Assembly (NCBI GenBank): GCA_001599755.1
Contig: BCHX01000008.1
Location: 1,922,001 to 1,986,000, forward strand
Reading direction: 5' to 3'
DNA length: 64,000 nt
From: Gliomastix tumulicola
Taxonomy: Eukaryota; Ascomycota; Sordariomycetes; Hypocreales; Bionectriaceae
The translations under genes were made by a program, and so were the position numbers. This document shows, in pieces, positions 21,715 to 33,211 of the stretch. The notes beneath the pieces are model-generated. The model did not search any database, was not told the origin of the DNA, and saw nothing but the letters and a program-made list of their open reading frames with translations. How positions within the stretch are numbered: the stretch's first letter is position 1; every line of letters starts with the position of its first letter.

Positions 21715-23483
21715 TCAGTCCCCTCCTGCGTAAATGTCTACGATGATATTTACGGCCGCAACGAGAATCTCGGCAGCAATCAAGACGATGACTAGGGGAC
21801 CGTTAGCTGTATACTCTCAAGGTCAAACGAAAGCAAGGACGCTTTACCGATCCATTCCAGCTTCTCGCCATGGCCGTGGCTCAGCTGGTCCTTCAGAACC
21901 GCCAGCAGGTCGGCAATGACGTCGAGCCTCTCCGTCAGGAGCCCCACGCGCTGGTCCATCTCGAGGTAGCTCCTCACGGCCTGGTACACGGGCTCGAGCT
22001 GGGGCTCGACCCAGAAGAGCTCGGGGGTGTCGAGGACGGAGCCGTTGAGGTGGATGTTGATGCGCAGGATGAAGAGCTCGCCGATCTGCATGTTGATCTG
22101 GGAGCGGCTGAGGGCGATCTTGCCGGTGAGGGCGATCTGGGACGGGAGGTCTTTGCAGGTTTCTACCGTCGAAGCGATGAGCTCCTCAAAGAGCGAAGTC
22201 TGCGACGAAACCCATGTTAGCGTCAAGGACCGCGAAAGAAAGATAAGTGGCTGAGGTTGACGAACCTTGACACTCTGCGCTAGAGCGTGAGAGATGGCGA
22301 GTTTGGTCATGTAGTTTGTCTTGTCCCGCAAGGTAATAAAGTCGTTGTATATCCGCGCCTGGTACTCCCTCGTATAATAGAAATTGAAGTGTTCGGTCTC
22401 GACGTCGTCTGGTGCTAGCTTTTCCAGCTCGAATTTGGATATGTCCTTGAGAAACTTCTTCTCTTGAACTTCCGTCATGCCCCATATTACCACCACGCCG
22501 TAGTCGAAGAGGAAGACCTCAGGCGTGTGGATGGTGATATCAAAGTCGGGAATGCCGTGGGGAGGAGGCCGGTCGTCAGTGACGGATGGCCCAAGGAGCT
22601 CTTCTGTGCTCAGAGAGCCGATGTCAGAATGTATCATCCGACTTCGCGGGTCCTCGGCGCCGTTGTGCTCGTCATGTTCACCATCTACCAGGTGTTGCCT
22701 CCCTTCTTCGATCAGTCCACCTCCCGTGGTGTGTCTCCTCTCGTACAGGCTCACAGGCTCCGGGCGTTCGCGAGCTGGCGGGCTGGGTTTCGAATAGCTA
22801 TACGGCGTATATATGCACTCGTCGATGAGCTTCGGGACCGCGCCCCTCGACTTCCCCCGCCCCTTGAGGAAGCGCATCAGGCCGTCCATGGCGTACCGGT
22901 TGGCCGTGCAGTACGCGGTCACCCTCGGCAGTCGGTCGCGGTCCGCCTTGCCCAGCCGGGCGGCGTCCCTCCGGGCGGTCGGGTCCTTGATGCGCGTGTA
23001 CTGCGAGTAGACGTCCCGCCCGCTCTCCTCGTCGGGGCCTTCCTCGTCGAGCTCCGGGTTCGGGAGGAGCTTGAGCTTCTCCGTCTTCTTGGTGCTGCGC
23101 TGGGGGCCGATCTTGGGCCCCGCGGGGACGTGGCCTACGGCCGTGGCGGACGCGGGTACGCCGCCGTGGCTGTTCCTCCTGCGCAGCTTGCTGTTGAGCG
23201 ATGCGAGCATCGGGGGGCCGGCCCCGAGGGTGCTGGAGGGCGGCCCGGCGTGGTGTGAGGCGCTGGCATGATGATGTCTGGGCGGCGACGACTGCTGCTG
23301 CTGGTAGTCGGGTTCGAACATCCTGGTGACCGGGTTCGAGTTGAAGGTCACCGTCCGCGCGCTCTTCGGCCGCTCGTCTCGCGTCGGGCTGGACAGGCTG
23401 GAGGAGCTCGGTCGGAGGAGAGGAGTGTCCTCGGTCGGATGCGGCGACGACCCGTCCTCGTTGGACTCGGTATGCGAGTCCAT
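21715..23483 (-). CDS. RMD1/DUF155 family membrane protein
   Basis: Exons 23483-22266, 22199-21848 and 21791-21715 give 548 aa. The introns are 66 nt (donor GTTCGT, branch GCTAAC, acceptor GCAG) and 56 nt. The start is the first ATG in frame (MDSHTESNEDG); the open frame continues about 18 codons upstream but without an ATG. The first 170 residues are low-complexity and probably disordered. The DUF155 domain follows, with RVTAYCTANRYAMDGLMRFL, PEVFLFDYGVVVIWGMTE, FNFYYTREYQARIYNDFITL, KLAISHALAQSVK and LFWVEPQLEPVYQAVRSYLE. A single hydrophobic helix (VIVLIAAEILVAAVNIIVDI) ends the chain, as in yeast Rmd1 and Rmd8. Members are membrane-anchored and affect sporulation and vacuoles; biochemical activity is not established. 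Confidence 0.87.
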
Positions 23484-24412
23484 GTTGGCAGCTAGGCCTC
23501 CGATACCTGTCTCTGGCGGCGGCGGCAGAGGAGCCAATGTGTAAGGTTAATCAATTAAGGTCATATCCAAAGATGGCTGCAATGGTGGCTGGAATCACTC
23601 GAGCTTGGACGAATATTGGATGACGGAGGTTCCCAAAATTGGAGGTACGTCAATCTTTTGCGTCACAACTCTATTAGGTGCAGGAGGTAGACAAAGGTTT
23701 AGCCACTGCTCCACGTGTGGTAGGCGTCAAAGTGTAGTAATAATTCTGTCAGCTTACCATAGTTCCTTTGTGTCGCCTGTCGGGTGGACTGCCGGGACCG
23801 CACTAAAACGGTTTTGTATGAGACAACATGGCGTGGCGTCCATGAGACAAGAACTCCTCAACTTTCTCAATCCATCAGGCTGCTCAGCACATTGCGGTTG
23901 GCCGATTGTGTTGACGCAGGCAGGTAGGTATACACAAAGCACAAATGGCTTGAGATGCTTCCTTATGCAATCGCGAGCATTCAATGGCGAATAATCTGGC
24001 TCTCCCAAGCAATCCAATGCCCCTCATCCACGTGAAGAGAAGACAAAAAGGGACAGCTAGCTTGTAGCAATGACAATGGGGAAGTGCTGTTGTACTTCTT
24101 CTGTCTGTAAGGCTATTATCTGAGTCCTTATCGACAAGGAATTCTGCTATCGGTGAGGCCCGCCGTCCCACAATGGGGAAGCCATTGCCTTCTTGAAACC
24201 ACGTGATGCTCTCTTTCCTTCAGTGCCCCTCCAAAATGAGAGAGAAAAAGTTGCGGGTCTCACAGCCCACACAGTTGCAGCTCCACTCACGTGCTTGCCC
24301 TAAGGAAAAACCACAACTCCAAACTCACCCTCACATTTTCCGTAGCTTCAAGCAGCAGCAACGACCTCCTCTCCCTCTCTCAACCCGCCAAACCTCATCA
24401 CCCATATTCAAG
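23484..24412. promoter_or_regulatory. Divergent promoter region of the RMD1-like gene and eL43
   Basis: 929 bp between two divergent start codons. The last 100 bases before the eL43 ATG are C/A/T-rich with few G, as expected for a highly expressed gene leader. No coding frame stands out. Confidence 0.5.
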
Positions 24413-25168
24413 ATGACCAAGCGCACGAAGAAGGTCGGCGTTACGTACGTATCCTTACACCAGAACCGAGTTCGATCGAACATGGTTTACTGACTTTGAT
24501 ACAGCGGCAAGTACGGTACTCGGTAAGACTCTCCGAATCCTCGAGAAATCAATTCCAATCCAGTCGTCCGGTCCCCGTCACTCGAGTCTCCTGTCGACGA
24601 AGCGAAGATATTGCAATCGGAAAGAATGCCCAAATTTCAAGGGCGAAATCGTCGCTCTGCCCACACGATTCATATCAAATTTGGGCGTCACCACACTGTA
24701 CCAGGACTGCATATATCTCACTCGAATATCACGGCGCCACCACCCGCTTCGACGAACGGAAACTATGAATGAGCGGAGGACGGGCGGCTGGCATTGGAAT
24801 GCAATTGCTTTGCCGAGGGGTCAATACTGACATGTGCATGTAGTTATGGTGCTTCCCTGCGTAAGCAGGTGAAGAAGATGGAGATCACCCAGCACGCCAA
24901 GTACACCTGCACTTTCTGCGGCAAGGTCACCGTCCGCCGTCACTCAACCGGTATCTGGAACTGCAAGGCCTGCAAGCGCACCGTCGCTGGTGGCGCCTAC
25001 ACCGTCGCGTACGTGCACCTCTCGACTCGCTCCCCTCGATCACCCACAAACCCTGCCCTCGACGCAGCCCCGGACCTGCCCATACTGACCCTTGGCCTCT
25101 CTAGTACCCCCGCTGCCGCTGCCATGCGCTCGACCCTGCGACGTCTGAGGGAGATTGCTGAGGTGTAA
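24413..25168 (+). CDS. RPL43: 60S ribosomal protein eL43 (L37a)
   Basis: Four exons, 24413-24444, 24505-24522, 24844-25008 and 25105-25168, give 92 aa, exactly the yeast length. Exon 2 is only 18 nt (residues about 11-17, GKYGTR). Introns 2 and 3 have ACTGAC branch sites. The family is clear: MTKRTKKVGVTGKYGTRYGA, then the zinc ribbon with CTFC and CKAC, KRTVAGGAY, and the end MRSTLRRLREIAEV. The protein binds 25S rRNA in the large subunit and holds one zinc through the four cysteines. Intron 2 (321 nt) is much longer than introns 1 and 3 and can fold into a stem. Confidence 0.97.
24628..24686 (+). repeat. Inverted repeat inside eL43 intron 2
   Basis: GCCCAAATTT at 24628-24637 pairs perfectly with AAATTTGGGC at 24677-24686, enclosing 39 nt. 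Inside it, GGGC (24641-24644) can pair with GCCC (24659-24662). In the pre-mRNA this would be a nested hairpin in the middle of the long intron. Confidence 0.7.
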
Positions 25169-25410
25169 AGCGGATTTCATGATTGGTTTTATGCTTTCGG
25201 ATGGAAAAAGGAAATGACGGCTTTGACATTCCGGTCTGGTGCAATGGGAAACTGCGGGTTGATTCGTGTTCTCTACACAAGAGAGAGAGTTGGACGACGA
25301 AATGAGCGTCGGTCACTCGACAGGCAGTCACGAAAGACTGGTCGATTAGCAATGGAACCCCAAAAACATTGAACTCAAGAACAGGCGTCTCGCCGCTTTG
25401 TCGAGCCGAT

Positions 25411-26073
25411 TCAGCATTGTCTCTGGTTGGACCTGGTGACTTGCCGCGAAGTAGTGCTCCAGGCACTGCTGCCTTGTCCCTCCCGTAGCAACTCACGGAT
25501 GACGCCCTGCTTATGCACGATCCGAGTCAAGGTCTTCACGATCGGTGATGTCGGGGGTGCAGCCTCACCGACGCGCCCTTTCGAACGTGGCTTCGTCACC
25601 CTGTGACTGAGCCCTTCGCCACCCGTTATTACGATGAGAGGAAGTCTACGGATCACGCCGACGCCGAATTCAACTCGTTGTCCAGCGCACGTGGTAGGTT
25701 CGACGCCTTCTAGGCATAGGCGAAGCATGCGTGTCGTCAAAATTCGGCGTTCGGAATACCATCGCGGTGGAAACAGGTGACTCATCACATCAGTAAGCCC
25801 GTCGGTCCAATACTTGAGATAAGCCCAAGGCAGAGAAACCGCCTGCGGGTGCAACGCGATCCTTCTCACAGCCATATCGACTTCGATGGCCCCGTAGCGA
25901 ATCGCCGGAGTTATCTCGAATCGTGAGGCCCTTGGCTGCATGAGCCGTTGGTGAACGATCTTTTGCATCCCGCCGTGCTGCATACAAAATACGATGGAGG
26001 CGTGGGTAACAGACCGCAAGGTCAGCTGAGTATATCGCGCCCGCCATTTACTGCATCGGTACTTATTCGTCAA
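25411..26073 (-). CDS. Doubtful open frame, hypothetical or decayed gene
   Basis: A minus-strand frame of 220 codons. Its middle (from ITPAIRYGAIEVDMAVRRIA to WTDGLTDVMSHLFPPRW) has a balanced residue mix more like a real protein than the Ser/Pro/Arg-rich random frames elsewhere in the window. The start shown is not firm; the first internal ATG candidates lie near residues 30-36. No signal peptide, membrane segment or known motif is seen, and I find no good splice junctions extending it. Long chance frames occur in this GC-rich DNA, so this may be nothing. Confidence 0.2.
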   Translation of the reverse strand: MTNKYRCSKWRARYTQLTLRSVTHASIVFCMQHGGMQKIVHQRLMQPRASRFEITPAIRYGAIEVDMAVRRIALHPQAVSLPWAYLKYWTDGLTDVMSHLFPPRWYSERRILTTRMLRLCLEGVEPTTCAGQRVEFGVGVIRRLPLIVITGGEGLSHRVTKPRSKGRVGEAAPPTSPIVKTLTRIVHKQGVIRELLREGQGSSAWSTTSRQVTRSNQRQC

Positions 26074-27507
26074 TGACTGCTGTCTCAGTTGGAACTAGCA
26101 CCATGAAAAGGGTGTGTGCGTGACCGACCCCACGGCTTCGCGACCCAAGAGAGAGTCATATTCACACTCGGTGATTTTTCACAGGGACGAGCGCCGATTC
26201 ACGGTAGTACAGGGCCACAAACACTGCTGAGAGGAAGGGCAGGTGAGCACAAGGGAGGGCGGCCAGCTGAGCGAGAGAACACGGCTCGTACCGAACAGTG
26301 CAGGCAGGTAGCAGAGATGGATGACGGCAGTGATGATGATGATGATTTTCCTAGGGTCCCTGTGCTCTCTATTTGAGGCTAGGCCTAGTTCCGCCCAGAG
26401 AGAGCGATAGTGAGGCACATGGCCATGGCGGTGCTCGAGACAACCATTTCTCCAACTCCCTGCATGATTGAGACCGCTCGCTCAAGGTTCACGCTTTATT
26501 ACCCGATTCCTGAGTAAGAAGCGATGGGTACATTTTCACTCACACCCACTGCTCACTCTCCCTGCGTATGCATCCTTTCTCTCATCGTAGGCCCCCGCTT
26601 CCCAGGCGCCTATAGGTAGTAGTAGTAGTACTTTGCCTGCGACTGGCAATCGACTGCCATTCCACTTGCCTCCAGGTATCCTTATCCTCTCACCACTGCA
26701 TCTACGTAGGTAGCTTGGCCACCTCATCATTGAGGGAGTCCCTGCCTCCTTAGCCGCTCGTGGAAGGTTTCCAATCATAATTTCTATTTGGACAGGTAAG
26801 TTGGTGCCTCTCTCCTTTTCTGCCACGTCCGACGTCCTAAAGTTCAACACAATCATTACGTCCTTGTTCTGGACTGGAACCGGACGCAACATTACCTTAG
26901 CCCAGGCTCTAGCGAGTCGTTGTTCTCCCAGCACCACCACCATTTCTGGCTCCTGGCCCCCCTTCCACAACCACACACATACAACACTGCACAAAACCAC
27001 CCTCCCTCTCCTTGCTCCTGAGACTCCCTTGGTACGTACCTTTTGGGAATTCCATTCATTCACCCACCCGCACTCTTCTCTCATCCTCTGTGAGTCTCGC
27101 TCAGCTCAGCCTCGGTTCTCTCCCCCGAAAGCAGAGCAGAGCCACGGCATCGGACCAATGAGGACGACAGAAATAGCCACCCATTGATCCTCCTTCCCCT
27201 TGGCTCATCGGCTGCTGATAATAAACAACCTTTTTGCAGGACAGCCCAAACCCGTGGCAGTGCGCTTTGCCCCGGTCTCGACCGCTGATTGGCGAGGACC
27301 CCCGCTAAAGATTCCCGCCAGAGGTCAGAGGTGCATTTTGGTTGCATTTCTGGTGCAGCAGGGAAGTGCGCTAATCATCCCAATCGAGAGACGGGAGACT
27401 CGACAAGTTCCATCCTGCTCTTTGGCCATTCGATTTCTTCGCATTTGCGTCGTCTATTCCCGTGCTTTCTGGCACTACTTTTCCTTTTTCCCCCTTCGCG
27501 CTTCTCT

Positions 27508-27532
27508 GAGCCAGCCAGCCAGCCAGCCAGCC
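27508..27532. repeat. CAGC tetranucleotide repeat
   Basis: Short run of CCAG/CAGC units in noncoding DNA upstream of the RING+PHD gene. Confidence 0.8.
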
Positions 27533-27874
27533 TTTGCATCTGCCTCATCCATCACTGCAGCTTGCGGAGACCTGCCGGTAAGCATTGTCCCGTTCCCGCC
27601 TGCCCGTCGCAGGATTAAGGTACCCAACCCCCAGATCCGCCACAGCCACTGACACTGAGCGAAGCGTGCCTTTTAGGCTCCTACCTGACGGGACCTGCCC
27701 TCGCCTACCAACATACGAGGTACCCCCCCTAAAAGCACGCCCGATCCCCCGAAACCACCCAATCCGCCACCCACAAGTCGCTGGCCTGTCGAACCTTGCA
27801 CCCAACCAACCGCGTCTGCGACTTTTCCAGCCAAGCGGGTGACATTAAAATTGCCCCTGCAAAGCCAGTACCAG

Positions 27875-27958
27875 GTAAGTTAGCTCTCAGCCTCCACGTT
27901 GCGTCCATGTGGCGTCCGCCAGGCCTACGCTGACACTTTTATGTCACCTGCCTCCTAG
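27875..27958 (+). promoter_or_regulatory. Probable 5' UTR intron of the RING+PHD gene
   Basis: An 84 nt segment with a strong donor (AG then GTAAGT), a branch-like CGCTGACAC and a CCTCCTAG acceptor, about 275 nt before the start codon. It has the size and signals of the coding introns in the window. Transcription across it is inferred. Confidence 0.45.
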
Positions 27959-28232
27959 CCCGTGGACATCGGAATCCCATTTTACCTGCACCTACACCTG
28001 CACCTGCACCTCATTCCTCCCACCACCACATTCACCCACCACCAGACGCCGCTACCTTAGTGGTCGTGAATACATCACCACTGACGACCACTTCGACCGC
28101 CACAACAAGCAGTTCAGGGCCTTTCTTGCCATCCATCATCGCTCGTCGTCATTTGCAGACTCCCAGATCACTTATTCTCCAACTTTTACATGTTTCCATC
28201 AAGGTCACGCTCTTATCCTTGCAATAGGCACC

Positions 28233-30294
28233 ATGTCTGAACCAGAGCAGTGCATTATATGTCTGGAACCACTACCACATCCACACCCAAAGACATCCAC
28301 CAACGGGGCTCTACTGCACCACCAAACACAACCACGGCCCTTGTCTGCCAACGGCACCAGCGACGGCACAACAGCAGCCAACGCTATCGACCTCGACGAT
28401 GAGTCCAACTATCACAACATCATCGCCGTCCTCGACGGATGCGAACACATCATCCACGACAAGTGCATCCGGTCCTGGGCCGAGAAGACAAACTCCTGCC
28501 CGATATGCCGAAACGCATTCCACATCGTGAGCGTCTTCAACGGTGTAGATGGTGAGTCATGCGACCCTGGAAAGCTCAAGGAGCATCCCCCCCACCCTTT
28601 CTCTGGAGGTACGGAACCTGCTGACACGTCAACTTCATGCATTAGGCACCGCGATATCCACGTACGACGTCCAAGACAAGAAACAGGTGGCCGAGTTCGA
28701 CTTCCAGCAGTGGCTCGGCGAGAATGTTGAGGAGGAGCAGGAGGACACGCGGCCGTGCCCTGTCTGCAACAGCGCAGAGAGAGAAGAGGTCCTGCTCCTC
28801 TGCGACAGCTGCGACGCTGCCTACCACACGTTCTGCTTGGGCCTCCCCGGCATTCCGCAGGGCGACTGGTACTGTATAGAGTGCCAGGATCTCTTTCGGC
28901 AGCCTGACGAAGAGGCTCGAGAAGACGACGATGTGCAGATTGTCCCGCCGCCCCCACCACCGCCACCGCGGCCACAGCCTCGCGAGGGGCGCGGATACCA
29001 TGTGCGCACCCGGGAACGTCTTAGGCGGGCGCGGCGGCAAGCTCGCCACGTTGAATGGCAAGGTGCATGGGAGCAGTTCGCCGATCGAGTCTACGATCTC
29101 AGCGACGTCGATCTCAACAACGCCGATGACGAGTCCGAGGAACTGGAGCAGTTCCGGCGGATGCAGCAGGTTGATCGGCAGGAGCTCGAGCGCTGGCAGC
29201 AGCGCATAAGCATTGCCAACCGCCTCGGGGCCCGAGATACCTTCACCAACAATATCCCCCCGCAAATAAGCGAGCATTTGCGGCCTCGAGCCCCTACCCC
29301 ACCACCAGCGACAGAAACGCGCGAAGAGAGACGAGCGTGGATCGCACTCGAGCGTGCCCTCGAGGCCGAGAGAGCCGGAAGCTCTGGCACGACGACCACC
29401 ACCACCACCACCACCACCACCCGCAAGCGGAAAACACGGTCTGTGACGGCGTCGCCTTCCGAGCCTCCGCAAGAGCCGGAGCGGAAACTGAAGCGTCCTC
29501 GTACCCGTCGCCTGCCTACGGCTGGGGAGGCATCGAGCTCCGCCGCATCCCCAGCACAGGCCGGGCCTTCCACAGCAAGGAACGGGCAGGTTCAGGCCAC
29601 CAACGGTACCAGCAGCCTAAGCCGGGGCCGCGAGAACAACGAGCCTCCGCTAGTCTCGTCTCTGCTAAAGGAGCTCGAGTCAAACGCAGCATCCGACGAC
29701 GACACAGCCACGTTTCCTGGAGGCTGGCGCGCGCCTCACGAGGCGTCTTCGCCAGCATTGTCACCCTCACCCTCGGCCTATAGCAGCCCTCGGGCTCTAT
29801 CCTTGACGCCACCCCCTCGCCCGATGAGTGGAAGACCTGAGTCCCCCACTCCCCTCAGCTCGCACATTCAACCTCTGTATATGTCACCAAATTACCTGAA
29901 CCTCCGCAACGGGAGCCGCAACGGGAGCGATGCGGGCAGCGATTCGGAGTCACGACCAGCCAGAACGGAAAATCGCTCACTTGAGCTGCGTCAGCCGCGT
30001 CCCCGCAGGACGCGACCAGCGAATCCCCGGGCGGAAGAACCGCCATCAAACCGAACGCCCATGACGCAGGAGGAGAAGAAGAACATCAACGAGATCGTCA
30101 AGAGTGCCCTGAGGCCGCACTGGCGCGCTCAGAAGCTGACGTCGGATCAATATGTGATAATCAATCGCGACATCTCGCGGAAGCTTTACGAAGAAGTGCG
30201 GGATGCGACCTCGCTCGACGACGAGACTCGACGCTCGTGGGAGAAGAAGGCCACCCAGGAAGTCGCCCAGGCTATCGAAGGCTTGCAAGCCTAG
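28233..30294 (+). CDS. RING finger plus PHD finger protein (PHRF1-like)
   Basis: Exons 28233-28551 and 28646-30294 give 655 aa; the intron is 94 nt with GTGAGT, GCTGAC and ATTAG. Residues 7-92 contain a C3H2C3 RING: Cys7, Cys10, Cys70, His72, His75, Cys78, Cys89, Cys92, with 59 residues between the second and third ligands. A PHD finger spans about 144-190 (CPVC, LLLCDSCDAAYHTFCLGL, GDWYCIEC). A Pro run and charged, disordered sequence follow, with a Thr run near 390. The last 80 residues (about 575-655) form a helical segment, EIVKSALRPHWRAQKLTSDQ, resembling the C-terminal CTD-binding region of PHRF1-type proteins. RING plus PHD suggests a nuclear ubiquitin ligase reading histone H3 and coupled to RNA polymerase II; that role is inferred. 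Confidence 0.83.
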
Positions 30295-31468
30295 TAGGCT
30301 CCTCGGAAGCTCAAATTTGCTTTTCCTCTCAAACCAACGATCTGGCGTTTCAGGTATTATCGGACAGAGCGAAGATCATTTTGATACCCAGCGTCTCTTG
30401 ACATTGATCAGGCGGAGTAAGGGTGTGCTTTCAATATTATCGAGTCGACCGTCGAATAGCGTCGCTCGTCGGCTTCAGGCAGGAGTTTGGAACTGGATAT
30501 GTATGCTTCTTTTCTTCTTCTTCTTCTTTCATGTCACTTGGTTCAAGACGGGCTTGACACCATCCCCAAACGTGTATTATAATCTTTGAGAGCTTCGAGA
30601 AGCTATCGAATGTACGGTGCTAAGGTCAGGTGATCATGATGATGATGATGATGATGTCTGGAGCTTGGACTTTTGGTTCGGAACGAGATGAGATAGGCTT
30701 TATCGTTGCAGACAGTTGCAGTCGCAGACCCAATCTAGATCTTAGCAGCGCCTAGACACCCTGTTAACGGATGAGTGGTGCAGAGATGCGAATGTTAAAT
30801 GTCAACCTGCGCGTGGCCCGACAGTTGGGGTCTGCGCCCCAAGATCTGTGCGCTTCGCGAGATGGCAACGTGAGAGAAGTATGTGCGATAGAACAGAGAG
30901 AGAGCATGGTGACTGGTGGCTGTCTAGAGGCCGCATGGCGGTGGTGGGCTGAGCGTCAATAAACACGGAAAACACACGCAAAATGCAAGGAAATGTGAGC
31001 AGCGTCTATCTAACAGGACCCGGTCAGGTAAGTTTTTTGCAGGTACCGCTAGCGAAAAAAGGCTGCTCTGTGGTGTTTACTCTAGGCACCCGATAAATGA
31101 TCAGGACGTTCTGGAGGTGAGAAACAGGTCTTGACGATAAGGAAATGGTGCCGTTTGAGATGAGGAAAAAGAGGAGAAAAGAGAGGGAGAGAGGGAAGAA
31201 GCAGTGCGAGTTGAGGAAGAAAACCCAGGGTTGTGGGGCCCAGATGATGGTTATTATGTCAGCATGGAGCTAGGCTGGATTGGGGATTACCCTAGGTACA
31301 AGGGGGAAAATACATGGGTACTTTCGAGAAAAAGTGTGAGACGCGCCGCTTGAGGAAGCTCCTACTTTTTTCCGCCCGTCAAAAACGACATATTTCGAGG
31401 TTTGAGGTTGCTTGTGTGCTTGGACGTTTGATTCGAGCTGCCGCCACGACGCAGGGAACGGATTGATC
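30295..31468. other. Intergenic region between RING+PHD gene and mL46
   Basis: 1.2 kb between tandem genes. It includes a CTT-rich stretch near 30510 and a GAT repeat at 30637-30656, followed by purine-rich sequence (31150-31210) in the presumed mL46 promoter. No coding frame is supported. Confidence 0.6.
30637..30656. repeat. GAT trinucleotide repeat
   Basis: Short (GAT)n run downstream of the RING+PHD gene, noncoding. Confidence 0.8.
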
Positions 31469-32672
31469 ATGACGGCCTCACGGGAGGCGAGGCGCGTGCT
31501 TCAGCGGACGGGTGCTGTGTTCTGTGAGTCTGCCCCCCTGGAATATCTCTGGATGCGTCGAAGCACTGGCATCACGAGGACTAACGACAATTCAAGCTCC
31601 GTCAAGCACCTGCTCAAGATGCACACCCTCATACCATAGACTGCCCATCCGGCTCTACTCAGCAACAGCAGCAGCCACGGCCACGGCCACGGCCGCTCCC
31701 ACAACGACGACGACGACGACGACGACGACTCCCCCTCCCGCCCAGGCGTCGTCGTCCGCCTCCGCCTACGACATCCGCTCCGGCCTCATCCTCACCCGCC
31801 CCCCTCTCCTCACCCGACGCCTCCACCCGTTCGAGAACGCCTTCTTCTTCTACCAGAAGCGCCTCGAGGAGCGCCTCAACACGCCCTTCATCACCGACGT
31901 CTACTTCAAGCCCGACACGGCGCGCCGCCTCGACTGGGACCTCAAGGTCCGCGAGCGCCAGGGCACCGTCGCCAAGGAGCTCGGCGCGTACCACGGCAAG
32001 AGCGCCGCCGCCTGGGACGACGAGCTCCCCGTCGGCGACGCGCTCAGCGAGCAGGACAGCGTCGTGCGCAGCCTGCTCCGCGACGCCGAGGCCCGCGTCA
32101 GCGACGACGCCGAGCTGATCCCCGAGGCCGACGTCGTGCCCGTCGAGCCGCCCGCGCCGAGGGCCACGGAGGCGGATGCCAAGCGGGACGTGCGGCGGCT
32201 GGATCGCGAGCTGGAGAGGACGCTGTATCTGGTCGTCAAGGGGAAGGATGGCTGGGGGTTCCCGGCTGATCTGATCCCCGAGGGGGAGAACCTCCACGAC
32301 GTGAGTTTTGAACATCCCTTTCCTTCTTCTTCTTCTTCTTCTATCTATGCAACTACTAACATGAACTCTACCCATCAGTCCGCCAAGCGCGTTCTTGACC
32401 AGGCCGCCGGCGTCAACATGAACACCTGGATCGTCGGCCGCGTCCCCGTCGCCCACGTCGTCCAGCAGCCCGTCCAGGCCGCCGACGGCGCCGTCCAGGA
32501 GAAGGGCCACAAGACCTTCTTCATCAAGGGCCGCATCATGGCCGGCCAGGCCGACCTCAAGGGCAACCCCTTCGGCTACACCGACTTCAAGTGGCTCACC
32601 CGCGAGGAGCTGGAGAAGGAGCTGCCGGAGGCGTACTTCAAGGGGGTGCGGAACATGATGTCTGACAGGTAG
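31469..32672 (+). CDS. MRPL17: Mitochondrial large-subunit ribosomal protein mL46
   Basis: Exons 31469-31523, 31597-32300 and 32379-32672 give 350 aa. Introns of 73 and 78 nt have ACTAAC branch sites. The N-terminus is basic and Ser/Arg-rich, fitting import into mitochondria, and is followed by a run of about ten Thr encoded by an ACG repeat. The family core is clear: IRSGLILTRPPLLTR, HPFENAFFFYQKRLEERL, RTLYLVVKGKDGWGFPADL, then a Nudix-like C-terminal part with KTFFIKGRIMAGQ and DFKWLTREELEKELPEAYF. The protein is the mL46 homologue (yeast Mrpl17) of the mitochondrial 54S subunit. The Nudix-like fold is not known to be catalytic here. Confidence 0.92.
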
Positions 32673-33211
32673 AAAAGAAAAAATGGGAAGGGGGGGGAAG
32701 CTGGAAACACTGGAGAGGGCAAGCTTTTGCGTGTATCAATACCAACCACCCTGTATAGTCTTGTATAATCATGTATCAATGTTGGACGCACTCAGGGTGT
32801 CATCGTCATCTTTCACCATCTCATTCGGGCGAAGTAGATTGTCGCGGACAGGTCAAAGACGTGCCATTACAACACGCAGTATAGATGCTATCTTAAAATA
32901 CGAGACGATCTAATGCTGACCGCTACAAGAGACGGCCGTTGGACCAAGAGGCCCAGTCCTCCGATAAATACAACCCGCCCAAAAACATACATATACCACA
33001 TCCCCAAAGCGCAGCCTAGAATCCACTAGTTGTGAATGCCCAACGTATCAACCATCCGATCCGACCCGTAGGGCATAGAATCACGTCCCTTCGTATCACC
33101 ACTTGCTAAATAGATAAGATTGGAGCCGTCTTCTCGCCGAAACGCCATAAACTCCTCCGCCAGTTCCCCTCTGAAGACAGATCCAGGTTTAGATAGACAA
33201 GTTTTCGCGTC
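32673..33211. other. Convergent intergenic region between mL46 and SMC3
   Basis: 539 bp between converging stop codons, expected to hold both 3' UTRs. No coding frame or repeat of note. Confidence 0.6.

Larger units (their letters stand above)
25169..28232. other. Gene-poor region between eL43 and the RING+PHD gene
   Basis: About 3 kb with no confident gene. It holds a doubtful minus-strand open frame (25411-26073), a short CAGC repeat (27508-27532) and, towards the right, C-rich sequence with splice-like signals that is probably the leader and promoter of the RING+PHD gene. Confidence 0.5.

Noticed and set aside
24523..24843. snoRNA in the eL43 intron
   Set aside because: ATGAATGA near 24763 is not a proper C box and no paired D box or guide region fits.
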